Made by a program: the position numbers and the translations under genes
Assembly (NCBI RefSeq): GCF_000381065.1
Contig: NZ_KB905846.1
Location: 86,651-150,650 of the forward strand
Direction of reading: 5' to 3'
Source of the DNA: Propionispira raffinosivorans DSM 20765
GTDB lineage: Bacteria; Bacillota; Negativicutes; Selenomonadales; Selenomonadaceae
DNA: 64,000 nucleotides
Notes under the pieces: generated by a model
Database searches by the model: none
What the model was told of the DNA's origin: nothing
What the model saw: the letters and a program-made list of their open reading frames with translations, nothing else
Shown here: piece by piece, positions 8,847-16,690 of the stretch
How positions within the stretch are numbered: position 1 is the stretch's first letter
How the letters are laid out: every line of letters begins with the position of its first letter

Positions 8847-8865
8847 GATATTAAAAATATGTCAA
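8837..8865 (-). promoter_or_regulatory. sigma-A promoter for znuA
   Basis: On the minus strand TTGACA (8865-8860), 17-bp spacer, TATCCT (8842-8837). Initiation would fall within the operator at 8804-8830. Confidence 0.55.
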
Positions 8866-8888
8866 GTGACAAATTTACGGAGGATATA

Positions 8889-9569
8889 ATGATTCATATC
8901 AAAAACATGTATTTTTCATATGAGCAAAGCTCATATATATTGAAAAATTTAAACTTTTCAATTCAAGACGGCTCCTATATTTCAATTTTAGGTGAAAATG
9001 GTTCAGGAAAAAGCACCTTCATCAAACTTTTATTAAACTTACTCATACCAACTAGTGGTCATATAGAAAATACATTCACAAGAACAGCCTATGTGCCGCA
9101 GCGATTTGAGAGCCTCAATACACAATTTCCTATAACAATTGAGGAAATTTTAACGTGCTATCAAAAAGCACGTCATATTCCTGGTAAAAAAATCATTGAT
9201 GATAGTCTTGCTCTCGTTAAAATGCAGGATTATAAAAAATCCCTCGTCGGAACTTTATCAGGCGGGCAATGCCAAAAAATTTTTATTGCCCGTGCACTCA
9301 TGGGAAACCCGGATTTATTGATCTTAGATGAGCCTTCAAATGGGGTTGATATAAAAAGTCAAAATGAAATTTATCAATTGATAAAAAATCTAAACCAAGA
9401 AAAAAAAATTACAGTTATTTGTGTAGAGCATAATCTAAAAGCTGCGATTAAAAACTCCACCCTTTTATATCATATTGCACAAGGAGTTGGTCATATCTGC
9501 AATCCACAAGATTACATTCGCGAATATCTCATTGAAAATACAGGAGTTGAAAATTATGTTTCAATATAA
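8889..9569 (+). CDS. znuC: zinc/manganese ABC transporter ATP-binding protein
   Basis: 226 aa starting at ATG 8889 behind GGAGG. The in-frame extension back to 8817 lies within the promoter. Walker A is GENGSGKST, the ABC signature LSGGQ and Walker B LLILDEPS, followed by the H-loop CVEH. It energises import of Zn2+ or Mn2+ with the membrane protein encoded immediately downstream. The 3' end overlaps the znuB start by 14 bp, indicating translational coupling. Confidence 0.9.
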   Translation: MIHIKNMYFSYEQSSYILKNLNFSIQDGSYISILGENGSGKSTFIKLLLNLLIPTSGHIENTFTRTAYVPQRFESLNTQFPITIEEILTCYQKARHIPGKKIIDDSLALVKMQDYKKSLVGTLSGGQCQKIFIARALMGNPDLLILDEPSNGVDIKSQNEIYQLIKNLNQEKKITVICVEHNLKAAIKNSTLLYHIAQGVGHICNPQDYIREYLIENTGVENYVSI

Positions 9570-10575
9570 TTTTATGCAAAACGCTTTTATGATTGCCATT
9601 TTAATCTCAATTTTATGTCCTCTAATTGGTATGTTTCTTGTATTAAAGCGCTATTCTATGATGGGTGATACCTTATCCCATGCCTCATTCGCTGGTGTAG
9701 CCGCCGGATTGATGGTTCATATACATCCTATTTTAAGTGCATTTTGTTTAACTTCTATATTTGGCGTATTGATTGAAATTTTACGACGACATTTTAAAAA
9801 TTATGCTGAATTAATTTTAGTTGTTATCTTATCGCTATCTGTCGGAATTGCCATTACACTCATTAGTTCCGGTCTTGTACATGCAAATATCGATTCCTTT
9901 TTATTTGGCAGTATCCTAACTGTTACACGAGAAGATTTTTATATAGTTTTGCTTTTAAGTATCCTATCTTTGATTATCATTTCTCGGCTATACCACTCTT
10001 TAATGTTCATGATTTTTGATGAAGAAGGTGCCAAAATTTCCGGCATCAATATCAAATTCATTAATTATACCTTTGCAGTTTTGGTCGCTGCAACAATTTC
10101 GGTATCGATTCGAATCGTAGGCATTTTAGTCATTAGTTCTCTAATTGCGTTACCCATTGCAACTGCTCTGCAGCTTAGAAAAGGTTTTAAAACGACATTA
10201 CTCTTTGGTGTTTTATTTAGTTTCATTGATATAATAAGTGGTATTACGATTTCCTATTGGATTGATGCTGCACCAGGGGGAGTTATTGCGATAATGTCCG
10301 TCTTAGTTTTGGCTTTCGTATTATTTTTGCAAAATCATCATTTTCCATTCAATATACATTTGCTAAATTTCAAAAATATGGCTAAAATAAACTGTATGAT
10401 TGCAAACGAAAAGAGGGATTCTGATGGAAGAAGAAAGTTTCGAATACAAAGCATTTTTAAACCAGCATGGCATCAAAAGTACCAAACAACGAAATTTACT
10501 TTTGAAACTTCTCAATCAGAGCAACGAACTATTAACAGCGGATACTCTATATCTAAAAGTACTCCAAGAAGATAA
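9556..10575 (+). CDS. znuB: zinc/manganese ABC transporter permease with abnormal C-terminal extension
   Basis: ABC-3 family permease. The chosen start is ATG 9556 behind AGGAG. The conserved part (about aa 1-270) has seven or eight helices including the motif GDTLSHASFAGVAAG. The family normally ends near the helix finishing at LFLQNHH (about aa 262). Here the frame stays open for about 70 more residues of low-hydrophobicity sequence and overlaps the fur gene by 152 bp in another frame. This suggests that the original stop codon was lost. Function of the core is probably intact. Confidence 0.85.
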   Translation: MFQYNFMQNAFMIAILISILCPLIGMFLVLKRYSMMGDTLSHASFAGVAAGLMVHIHPILSAFCLTSIFGVLIEILRRHFKNYAELILVVILSLSVGIAITLISSGLVHANIDSFLFGSILTVTREDFYIVLLLSILSLIIISRLYHSLMFMIFDEEGAKISGINIKFINYTFAVLVAATISVSIRIVGILVISSLIALPIATALQLRKGFKTTLLFGVLFSFIDIISGITISYWIDAAPGGVIAIMSVLVLAFVLFLQNHHFPFNIHLLNFKNMAKINCMIANEKRDSDGRRKFRIQSIFKPAWHQKYQTTKFTFETSQSEQRTINSGYSISKSTPRR

Positions 10576-10873
10576 TACAATGAATTTATCGACGATTTAT
10601 CGTATCTTAGATTTATTCACAAAAAAACAAATTATCCAAAAATCAAACTTTCTTGAAAATACAACGAGTGTTTTTGAGCTCAAACGATTATCTCATCAGC
10701 ACCATTTAATTTGCTTAAATTGCAAAAAAATTATTTATATTGATCATTGCCCTTTAGAAAAATTTGAAAAATCGTTGGAATCAAAAACAAATTTTTTTAT
10801 TTCAGATCATAAACTAGAACTTTACGGATATTGTGGTGACTGCAAAAAAAATTTACACCACGAAATTTCATAG
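10424..10873 (+). CDS. Fur-family metalloregulator, probably Zur
   Basis: 149 aa from ATG 10424 (ribosome site AGAGGG). The N-terminal winged helix (TIYRILDLF recognition region) is followed by a dimerisation domain with the structural-zinc cysteines C97-xx-C100 and C137-xx-C140. A His-rich HQHH stretch at 91-94 is where regulatory metal ligands usually lie. Position as last gene of the znuCB operon, together with the inverted repeat controlling the locus, makes zinc sensing most likely. PerR or Fur specificity cannot be fully excluded. The start lies inside the 3' extension of znuB. Confidence 0.85.
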   Translation: MEEESFEYKAFLNQHGIKSTKQRNLLLKLLNQSNELLTADTLYLKVLQEDNTMNLSTIYRILDLFTKKQIIQKSNFLENTTSVFELKRLSHQHHLICLNCKKIIYIDHCPLEKFEKSLESKTNFFISDHKLELYGYCGDCKKNLHHEIS

Positions 10874-10888
10874 AACGATACGTTTAAT

Positions 10889-10922
10889 TTGTCACAAAAT
10901 TGTCATAAAATTGAGGTATTCT
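10889..10922 (+). promoter_or_regulatory. Pho-box-like activator site and -10 element
   Basis: Two direct repeats TTGTCA-N5-TTGTCA form the 18-bp box TTGTCACAAAATTGTCAT (10889-10906). Exactly 10 bp later comes TATTCT (10917-10922). This is the PhoB-promoter geometry, in which the box replaces the -35 element. Transcription would start near 10929 and meet the terminator at 11001-11031. Confidence 0.45.
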
Positions 10923-10928
10923 ATTTGT

Positions 10929-11031
10929 AGGGATTACTCCTCCACAGATTAATCTCAAGTATTACAACTCCTAAGTTTCAAAATCTATTCCCTATTAGAT
11001 CGCACAGATTATTGTTCTGTGCGCTTTTTTT
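10929..11031 (+). ncRNA. putative ~100-nt transcript between Pho-box promoter and terminator
   Basis: No ORF of convincing size lies between the predicted start (about 10929) and the terminator. The unit could be a small RNA, or a tiny leader left behind after gene loss. This is inference from the promoter-terminator arrangement only. Confidence 0.3.
11001..11031 (+). terminator. rho-independent terminator
   Basis: Stem CGCACAG/CTGTGCG with a 9-nt loop followed by CTTTTTTT. It terminates transcription from the znuCB-fur direction and from the Pho-box promoter. Confidence 0.85.
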
Positions 11032-11052
11032 GTCTAAAAAAGAAAACCCTCA

Positions 11053-11462
11053 TTATCCTTGCAAACATAAATTCATCGCCGCTTTTGCGGAAACAGCTTT
11101 ACTAAAAATATAGCCTTGAATGTAATCGCACTGACATTCTGCCAATTTTGCCAGCTGTTCTTTTCTTTAAACGCCCTCAACAACAATCCTCATATCTAAA
11201 GTATGACTCATAGCAATAATTAATTTAACAAAATTCGCATGAATCATCCGCATCGCATCCTCTGCTTTTTGCAGTAATGGTAGTTAGAAAAAACGCCAGC
11301 AATTTTCACCCGATTCCTTAGCTTCATACAAAGCAACATCAGTCTTTTCCATAATATCTTCCAACATATCAGCGTGCTGCGGATAAAGAAGTATCCCTAT
11401 ACTTGCCGACATTTTGATTTGTTCTTCTGCTACTTCATATTCCCGGCAAAGCCTCTGCTATT
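11053..11462 (-). pseudogene. relic of a GGDEF-EAL cyclic-di-GMP protein
   Basis: On the minus strand the 3' part of a GGDEF domain is readable (MSASIGILLYPQ... ALYEAKESGEN, ending FF-stop at 11284). The last part of an EAL domain follows (LDMRIVVEGV-stop-RKEQLA, then CDYIQGYIFSKA). The N-terminus and most of the EAL domain are deleted and in-frame stops interrupt the rest. The diguanylate cyclase/phosphodiesterase is therefore dead. The relic marks the left edge of the decayed accessory region. Confidence 0.8.
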
Positions 11463-11535
11463 GTGACGAATATGGCATTGTCGCTACAGGAACTAGTAAT
11501 GAAGAACACCTTACTCTGCAATGGAAAATTTTATA

Positions 11536-12219
11536 TCATAAAAGAATATTTGAGATTTTCTTAAATATTTCATCCGTTATACCAAGTTTTTTCTTAAATC
11601 TTTCATCTTCCATTCTTGTAATAATTATCTTATCAGGAGATATTTTTTTAATGATATTTTTGATCTGCCGGACTGATTTATCATCATCGTTATAGTCCTT
11701 AATAATAGTAATTTCAAAGATAAATTTTCCTTCATATTGTTTATTAAATGAAATCATGTTTGAAATATATTCTTCTAATGTATATTCTCTAATCGGTCTT
11801 TGCACTGTTTGAAAATCTTCTTCTGTTATTACTTTTAATTCTCCAATAACCTCATCACATTTATTAGCAATTTTTATATATTCATCTTTACCTAATAAAT
11901 ATCCATTGGAAAGCAACCTTACAGGTAAACTTTTCCCTTTGATAAATTCAATAATATCAACAATTTTATCATTTATTAATGATTCTCCTTTTGAGTTAAT
12001 AAAGATTAATTCTGCTTTTTTATTCTCTATCATACGTCCTAGTTCAAGCATCGAACGATCCATTTCATTAAATGATTTTTGGGTATCCACTTTATATTTT
12101 GACCTTCCAATAGGACAAAATATGCAGTCGAAGTTGCAATACTTCTCTGGGAGCACATTCACCTCAAGCACTCTTTTCCCCTCTTCAACATAAATTTCTT
12201 TATATGTGAAACCACTCAT
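11536..12219 (-). CDS. radical SAM protein
   Basis: About 227 aa. The start is set at the third residue of the long reading (ATG 12219), because AGGGGG is 7 nt before it and almost abuts the first ATG. The radical SAM cluster motif C28-xxx-C32-xx-C35 lies in EKYCNFDCIFCPIG. The rest is compatible with a partial TIM barrel (LLSNGYLL, EVIGELKVI). The C-terminus is lysine-rich. The reaction is unknown. AT-rich composition and its position between relics suggest it was acquired. Confidence 0.75.
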   Translation of the reverse strand: MSGFTYKEIYVEEGKRVLEVNVLPEKYCNFDCIFCPIGRSKYKVDTQKSFNEMDRSMLELGRMIENKKAELIFINSKGESLINDKIVDIIEFIKGKSLPVRLLSNGYLLGKDEYIKIANKCDEVIGELKVITEEDFQTVQRPIREYTLEEYISNMISFNKQYEGKFIFEITIIKDYNDDDKSVRQIKNIIKKISPDKIIITRMEDERFKKKLGITDEIFKKISNILL

Positions 12220-12270
12220 TGCCATTCCCCCTAAATTTACATAATTGATACAGTTTTGTTATTAATATCA

Positions 12271-12353
12271 AGAATCGATTGCACGATACAAAGATGCCTT
12301 TCCCTTGATTTTAAGATAGGTTTCATCCATGCGCTATGAATCATTTGTTGGCT
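12271..12353 (-). pseudogene. relic of an IS6-family transposase
   Basis: Minus-strand translation gives RMDETYLKIKGKASLYRAIDS, which matches the DDE core start of IS6/IS26-type transposases (consensus W-RMDETY-KIKG-W-YLYRAVDS). Stops lie on both sides, so only about 25 codons remain. Confidence 0.7.
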
Positions 12354-12367
12354 TAAGATATTTGTGT

Positions 12368-12682
12368 TTATTCAATCAGCTTTAAACCAACAGCAGAGCC
12401 TAGCAAAACGGCTATAGAAATAATTCTTGATAAATTCCTAGGTTCACCATATACAAACATCCCCAATATCGCTCCGCCCGAAGCTCCAATTCCAGTCCAC
12501 ACTGCATAGGCTGTTCCCATAGGCAATGTCCTCATAGCAAGTGCTAAAAATAAAAAACTTAGGCAAAATCCGATGAACAGCGGAACAAACGCCTTCCAGT
12601 TGTGATCTTTATGCAACTTGTTAATCATTGTAACCCCCATCATCTCAAAGATGCCTGCCATGATTAAGAATAACCAATCCAT
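12368..12682 (-). CDS. ykkD: paired SMR transporter subunit, YkkD-like
   Basis: 104 aa, four transmembrane helices, small multidrug resistance family. The N-terminal glutamate of helix 1 (AGIFEMMGV) is the coupling carboxylate, and MGTAYAVWTGIGASGG is the helix-3 packing motif. It closely resembles Bacillus YkkD in length and sequence. It pairs with the YkkC-like subunit encoded 1 bp upstream. A guanidine-I riboswitch precedes the pair, so guanidinium export is the likely role. Confidence 0.9.
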   Translation of the reverse strand: MDWLFLIMAGIFEMMGVTMINKLHKDHNWKAFVPLFIGFCLSFLFLALAMRTLPMGTAYAVWTGIGASGGAILGMFVYGEPRNLSRIISIAVLLGSAVGLKLIE

Positions 12683-12683
12683 C

Positions 12684-13019
12684 TTATAGCACCGTTTTAT
12701 CTTTCTGATTACTTAGCATCTTAAGACTGATAACGCTACTTAACAGTAGTACAATCAAAGCACTCTTAGCAGGTATAACAGGTACATTGAACAATATAGT
12801 CTCTGCCAGTACGGTTCCCGCGGTTCCAAGTCCAACGAAAACAGCATATACTGTCCCAACAGCAAGGTCACGCCCAGCCATAATCATCAGATAAAAGCTA
12901 ATGATTATGGCGATTAATGTTCCTCCCCATTCCAAGACACTATCCGCATGCTTCAGCCCGATTACCCAGCCCACTTCAAAAAAAGCGGCAATAACAACTG
13001 ATATCCAAATTTTGTTCAT
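12684..13019 (-). CDS. ykkC: paired SMR transporter subunit, YkkC-like
   Basis: 111 aa, four transmembrane helices. Glu in helix 1 (AAFFEVGWVIGLKHADS) and GTVYAVFVGLGTAGTVLAE match Bacillus YkkC. It forms an asymmetric heterodimer with the next gene. Expression is controlled by the guanidine-I riboswitch and terminator immediately upstream. Confidence 0.9.
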   Translation of the reverse strand: MNKIWISVVIAAFFEVGWVIGLKHADSVLEWGGTLIAIIISFYLMIMAGRDLAVGTVYAVFVGLGTAGTVLAETILFNVPVIPAKSALIVLLLSSVISLKMLSNQKDKTVL

Positions 13020-13063
13020 ATAGCCTTGCCTCCTTCTTTAGTAATAACGAAATACGGACAAAG

Positions 13064-13115
13064 AAAGCCCGGGAAAATAAGCTGCCATATTGCAGCAACT
13101 ATTCTCCCGGGCTTT
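13064..13115 (-). terminator. expression-platform terminator of the guanidine-I riboswitch
   Basis: Stem arms AAAGCCCGGGA (13064-13074) and TCCCGGGCTTT (13105-13115) with a small inner GCTGC/GCAGC hairpin. On the minus strand a T-rich stretch follows. Ligand binding should prevent its formation because the aptamer shares the GGGATAAAAGCCCGGGAGA side. Confidence 0.75.
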
Positions 13116-13190
13116 TATCCCTCCGTGCTATAGTCGTAGACTATCGTTTTCTCTCGGACCAGACCAGCGAACTGCGGAACCCTAGAAAAC
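13100..13190 (-). ncRNA. guanidine-I riboswitch (ykkC class)
   Basis: The minus strand shows the conserved aptamer landmarks in order: CTAGGGTTCCG, then CTGGTCCGAGAGAAA, and finally CACGGAGGGATAAAAGCCC-GGGAGA. These are diagnostic of the ykkC/guanidine-I RNA. It lies upstream of the ykkC-ykkD pair and turns the exporter on when guanidine binds. Confidence 0.92.
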
Positions 13191-13210
13191 TATTTATTAC
13201 ATCTAATGAT

Positions 13211-13238
13211 ATTATACACAATTGATTTGAGTTGTCAA
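13211..13238 (-). promoter_or_regulatory. promoter of the riboswitch-ykkCD unit
   Basis: On the minus strand TTGACA (13238-13233), 16-bp spacer, TATAAT (13216-13211), about 20 nt before the aptamer. Confidence 0.75.
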
Positions 13239-13664
13239 GAACCTCTGCAAAAACAATGTGTTTAAATTTTGCGACTCAATTACATCCTATTAAATTCTTT
13301 TTTTAATATGGCACGGGTTTTAGACCATTTCCGTTAACCGTGTTCCTCCACGTCCACTTAAAACATCAATTAACCCCTTGCTCCCATTTACAGATGGCCG
13401 ATCATAGAAGTTATTTAGGTATTGGGATATCAATATGATTTAATTTTGCTATTGCGGACAAATTTAAAGCAGGTAGTATGACATCTTATGAGTTGCCAGT
13501 TTATTTACGAATTTGCATAATATTGATGTAATGAGTCACTGATATTGACTTTCAAAGACTGGCCTCTTTCCTTTTTTCAAATCTGGCCCTTTTACGAAAG
13601 ATAGTTTACATGCTTTAATATAACTATCACGTGCACGGATAATAAAAATTGGGGGTTATAAGTT
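13239..13664. other. 426-bp intergenic region with no recognisable gene
   Basis: It separates the riboswitch promoter from the DJ-1/ferredoxin gene. A minus-strand stretch (about 13320-13385) reads GLIDVLSGRGGTRLTEMV before a stop and may be the tail of a lost gene, but I cannot name it. GGGGG lies ahead of the 13665 ATG. Confidence 0.4.
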
Positions 13665-14501
13665 ATGGATAACAATAAATTGTTCTTGAAAGTAGGCATA
13701 TTTTTGTTTGATGGTGTTGAGCCAACCGATTTCATTGGACCTTATGATGTATTTACTGCTGTAGATTCCGGACATCCTGAAAAGCAAACCACGCTATATC
13801 AGACACCACATGCCATGTATGACGTTTTTACTGTCAGCGAGACTAAAAAAGATATACATGTTAGCGCGGGGGGATTAGTGTTTAAGGCTGAATATGATTT
13901 TAGCGATTGTCCTGCGATTGATATATTAGTTGTTCCTGGCGGCCGAATAACAGAGGCGCTTTTATCTAATCCAAATGTAATTGATTGGCTACAAAATCAG
14001 AGCAAAAATGCAGAGATTACCTTCTCTGTGTGTAGCGGAGCTTTATTACTTGCAAAGGCAGGATTACTTAAAGAGTCATCGGCTACAACACATCATCTTG
14101 CTTTTGATGCTTTATTAGCTATTGATCCTACAATAACGCTGAAAAAAGATGAGCGATTTATTGATAATGGTCGGATTATCACGGCAGCTGGCGTTACGGC
14201 TGGGTACGATGCAGCAATGCATATTGCCTATAAAACAGCTGGACGGGATGCTTTTTTTAAAGCTGGTGAAATATTGGAATATGGTGAAGCTTGGAAAAGC
14301 GTACAAAGACGGTTGGTTGGACTACCTGTGCATCGAAAAATTACTGCTAAATGTATCAAATGTGGTAAATGCATGAAGGTTTGCCCATTTGGTGCGGTTG
14401 TAGAAGGACAAAACCAATTCATGATTCAACCTGAACGTTGTGTCGGTATAGGTCCGTGTGCCAAACTATGTCCAGTCGCAGCTATTGAATCATTATTCTA
14501 G
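13665..14501 (+). CDS. DJ-1/PfpI-family domain fused to a ferredoxin-like Fe-S domain
   Basis: 278 aa. Residues 1-215 are a DJ-1/PfpI (class I glutamine-amidotransferase-like) domain, with VVPGG at 89-93 and the nucleophile-elbow cysteine C123 in SVCSGALLLAKAG. Residues 228-278 are a ferredoxin module. The first cluster has canonical spacing (C230, C233, C236, C240). The second keeps only three cysteines (C259, C265, C269), because the expected second cysteine position is I262. DJ-1 domains of this subgroup occur as glyoxalase/isonitrile-hydratase-like enzymes or AraC sensor domains. A ferredoxin fusion is unusual. The substrate is unknown, and a redox-coupled role is inferred. Monocistronic, ended by a strong hairpin. 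Confidence 0.8.
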   Translation: MDNNKLFLKVGIFLFDGVEPTDFIGPYDVFTAVDSGHPEKQTTLYQTPHAMYDVFTVSETKKDIHVSAGGLVFKAEYDFSDCPAIDILVVPGGRITEALLSNPNVIDWLQNQSKNAEITFSVCSGALLLAKAGLLKESSATTHHLAFDALLAIDPTITLKKDERFIDNGRIITAAGVTAGYDAAMHIAYKTAGRDAFFKAGEILEYGEAWKSVQRRLVGLPVHRKITAKCIKCGKCMKVCPFGAVVEGQNQFMIQPERCVGIGPCAKLCPVAAIESLF

Positions 14502-14858
14502 ATAGAGATTAGCTATGATCATGAAACCAAACTTATATAAATAGTTTGTAATTCTAGGGAGAACAGGATTTACTGTTCTCCCTAGAATTGTTTGCTCAAT
14601 ACAGTTCGTAACTTGATAGTGAGAATAGCGTAAGCAACTTCGTGGTATAGCCTCCTTCTATCAATAGGTGAGGGGGAAACATTAGATGAATCAGCACACA
14701 TTTAAAAGTTAGTTAAAACAATATTTTGCTGTCTTAGGTAAATCATTGGCAAAGATTTTTGTTCGTTAAAGGACGTGCTATTAAGGGGTAAAGAAACGTA
14801 AGGTGAAAAGGATCTCTCAGAAGAGGTGATTTCTCGTTGGGAGATAAACTACATCACC
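14502..14858. other. 357-bp spacer: terminator and undetermined sequence
   Basis: Apart from the hairpin at 14550-14589 it contains a plus-strand stretch from 14686 that begins MNQHTFKS and has several in-frame stops. This might be a degraded ORF, but I do not recognise it. Confidence 0.4.
14550..14589 (+). terminator. perfect 17-bp stem terminator
   Basis: Perfect arms at 14550-14566 and 14573-14589 with a 6-nt loop, downstream of the DJ-1/ferredoxin gene. Only a weak T tract follows. Confidence 0.7.
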
Positions 14859-16247
14859 TCACTTAAGCCAAATTTGGCACAATAAACGAATGGCCGGATC
14901 AATATCCTCATCTTTTATGCTTCCATAGCCTAGGAGAACGCGACCAGCTTTACTGGGTGAAGATTCTATCCAGATATTGTTGCTAGAAAGATATATGCCC
15001 ACCTTACGTGCCTTGTCAATCAAAATTGCTGAAGATATCGGTTGGTTTAAATCTAACAGAACATGAATGCCGGCATTTTCTCCAGACACTGTAATGGTTT
15101 CGCCGAAGTGCTTTTGTAGTGCACGTAATAAAATATCTCTTTTTTTCTTAAACTGACGAAGTATTTTTCGCAAATGACTTTCAAAAAGATTTTCCTGTAA
15201 GAAAAGCTCTAGCGGTTTTTGAATAATGAATGGTACTGAACAAGAAAAACTTTCGTTTTTTTGCTGTAAGGACAATGCTAAGTTTTTCGGCAATACCATA
15301 TAAGCAATTCTTAATGAGGGAGAAAGTATTTTGGAAAAGCTGCCAATGTAGATTACTTTATCTGGTGCTAGTCCTTGTAAAGCTGGTGCTGGTTTTACAT
15401 CATAACGAAGATGACAGTTATAGTCATCTTCAATAATCAGGGCATTCCGTTCATAGGCCCAATCAATAAGCTGTAATCTTCGGGCTATCGACATAGTTCG
15501 TCCCGTTGGAAACTGATGTGAGGGAGTCACATATACAGCATTAGCAGTGGTGTTCCGTAAGGCTTTAACATTGAGACCGTGATAATTTACCGGAACTAGC
15601 GGGACATGAAAACCGCGATTGGTAAAAGCTGAGTGAGCAGCGGAGAAACCGGGGTCCTCCATGGCTATGGTGTCTATTTCATCTTTGAGAAGCTGACAAA
15701 TAAACATAAGGCATTGAGTAGTTCCAGAAGTAATCAATATTTGATCTGGTGTACATCGGACATCCCGATATTCATGCAAATATTTTGTCAGTTCTCGGCG
15801 TAATCCTGGTTCGCCTCTCAAGTCACCGTAGTTTAGAAATGGTTCCTTGTATTGTTTCAAACAGCAATTGGTTAATTGTTGCCATTGCGCAAATGGAAAG
15901 GACTGCTGGCTTAGATTGCCATATCGAAAATCGTATAACATTCTGCCCAAGTGCAATTCGTTGGTAGTCGAATCTGGAATAACTTCTGTAGAAACAGAAT
16001 ATTTAGTATTATGAATTGTTTCTACATAGTATCCGCTACGGCTTTTTCCAATGATATAACCTTCAGAGAAGAGTTGCTGGTAGGCGGTATCCACTGTATT
16101 TCTGCTAACATGAAGTTCAGTCGCAAGGTATCGGCATGAAGGTAGTTTTGCCTGTTCGCGGAGTTCACCGCTTAGAATTTTATCACGGATTTGTTGGTAG
16201 AGTTGTTGGTAAAGTGGCTTTTTACTAGTTGAAACCAATACATACAT
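14859..16247 (-). CDS. MocR/GabR-type regulator (GntR HTH + aminotransferase domain)
   Basis: 462 aa. An N-terminal GntR winged helix (about aa 8-78, including LPSCRYLATELHVSRNTVD) is joined to a fold-type-I aminotransferase domain (about 100-460). In that domain D275 in IIEDDY and K306 in YIGSFSKILSPS should bind pyridoxal phosphate. Such proteins control vitamin B6 or amino-acid/amine metabolism (PdxR, GabR, TauR types). No pdx gene is adjacent, so the target is unknown. A short inverted repeat (16283-16299) upstream could be its own operator. Confidence 0.88.
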   Translation of the reverse strand: MYVLVSTSKKPLYQQLYQQIRDKILSGELREQAKLPSCRYLATELHVSRNTVDTAYQQLFSEGYIIGKSRSGYYVETIHNTKYSVSTEVIPDSTTNELHLGRMLYDFRYGNLSQQSFPFAQWQQLTNCCLKQYKEPFLNYGDLRGEPGLRRELTKYLHEYRDVRCTPDQILITSGTTQCLMFICQLLKDEIDTIAMEDPGFSAAHSAFTNRGFHVPLVPVNYHGLNVKALRNTTANAVYVTPSHQFPTGRTMSIARRLQLIDWAYERNALIIEDDYNCHLRYDVKPAPALQGLAPDKVIYIGSFSKILSPSLRIAYMVLPKNLALSLQQKNESFSCSVPFIIQKPLELFLQENLFESHLRKILRQFKKKRDILLRALQKHFGETITVSGENAGIHVLLDLNQPISSAILIDKARKVGIYLSSNNIWIESSPSKAGRVLLGYGSIKDEDIDPAIRLLCQIWLK

Positions 16248-16282
16248 TTTATTCTCCTTTAGAAATTGTTGATTAAAATCGC

Positions 16283-16299
16283 TGTGCGGTTATCGCACA
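16283..16299 (-). promoter_or_regulatory. inverted repeat upstream of the mocR-like gene
   Basis: TGTGCG-N5-CGCACA, a perfect 6-bp inverted repeat 36 bp before the ATG. It is a candidate autoregulatory operator, but its function is unproven. Confidence 0.35.
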
Positions 16300-16390
16300 A
16301 AGTTTCGAGTTTAGCTTTCTCCGTACTATTAAAAGTGTCCGCGCCAATTTTTATGGCTTAGTTATCTATCAGATAAATTTCTTTAGTTTT

Positions 16391-16517
16391 TTTCATCTTG
16401 TGTGAGTTCTGCATTATCATCTAACCGTTGCTTTGGCACAGGAGCTTATTCATATAGATCAAATATACGCATAAATAGTTTCTGATTGTTTGCTTTGATA
16501 TGTTGTATTCTATAATA
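16391..16517 (-). pseudogene. relic of a second Tn7-like tnsB gene
   Basis: About 125 bp are clearly homologous, at roughly 75 percent by eye, to bases 29856-29990 inside the intact tnsB of this window. Shared blocks include TTCATCTTGTGTGAG, ATTCATATAG and TGCTTTGATATGTT. The reading frame is not maintained. It shows that another Tn7-like element of the same family once occupied this region. Confidence 0.75.
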
Positions 16518-16690
16518 TGTAAATTCACAAATCACGAATTCTGGAAATGGAACTATCCTATCGTTACTAACTTCTCAGTATCCTCATGAACAAAGTTCTA
16601 AACGAAGGACAAAAAATGTGATATATGTACCATACCAGAAAAACAAATTTTGTCAATGATATATTGCTTTGTCTCTATCTATAAGGGCAG
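16518..16690. other. intergenic, nothing recognised
   Basis: AT-rich sequence between the tnsB relic and the first copy of an inverted repeated element. I see no ORF or RNA. Confidence 0.4.

Noticed and set aside
9475..9555. Longer N-terminus for znuB
   Set aside because: It lies inside znuC and has no ribosome site; the ATG at 9556 has AGGAG upstream and begins the family N-terminus.
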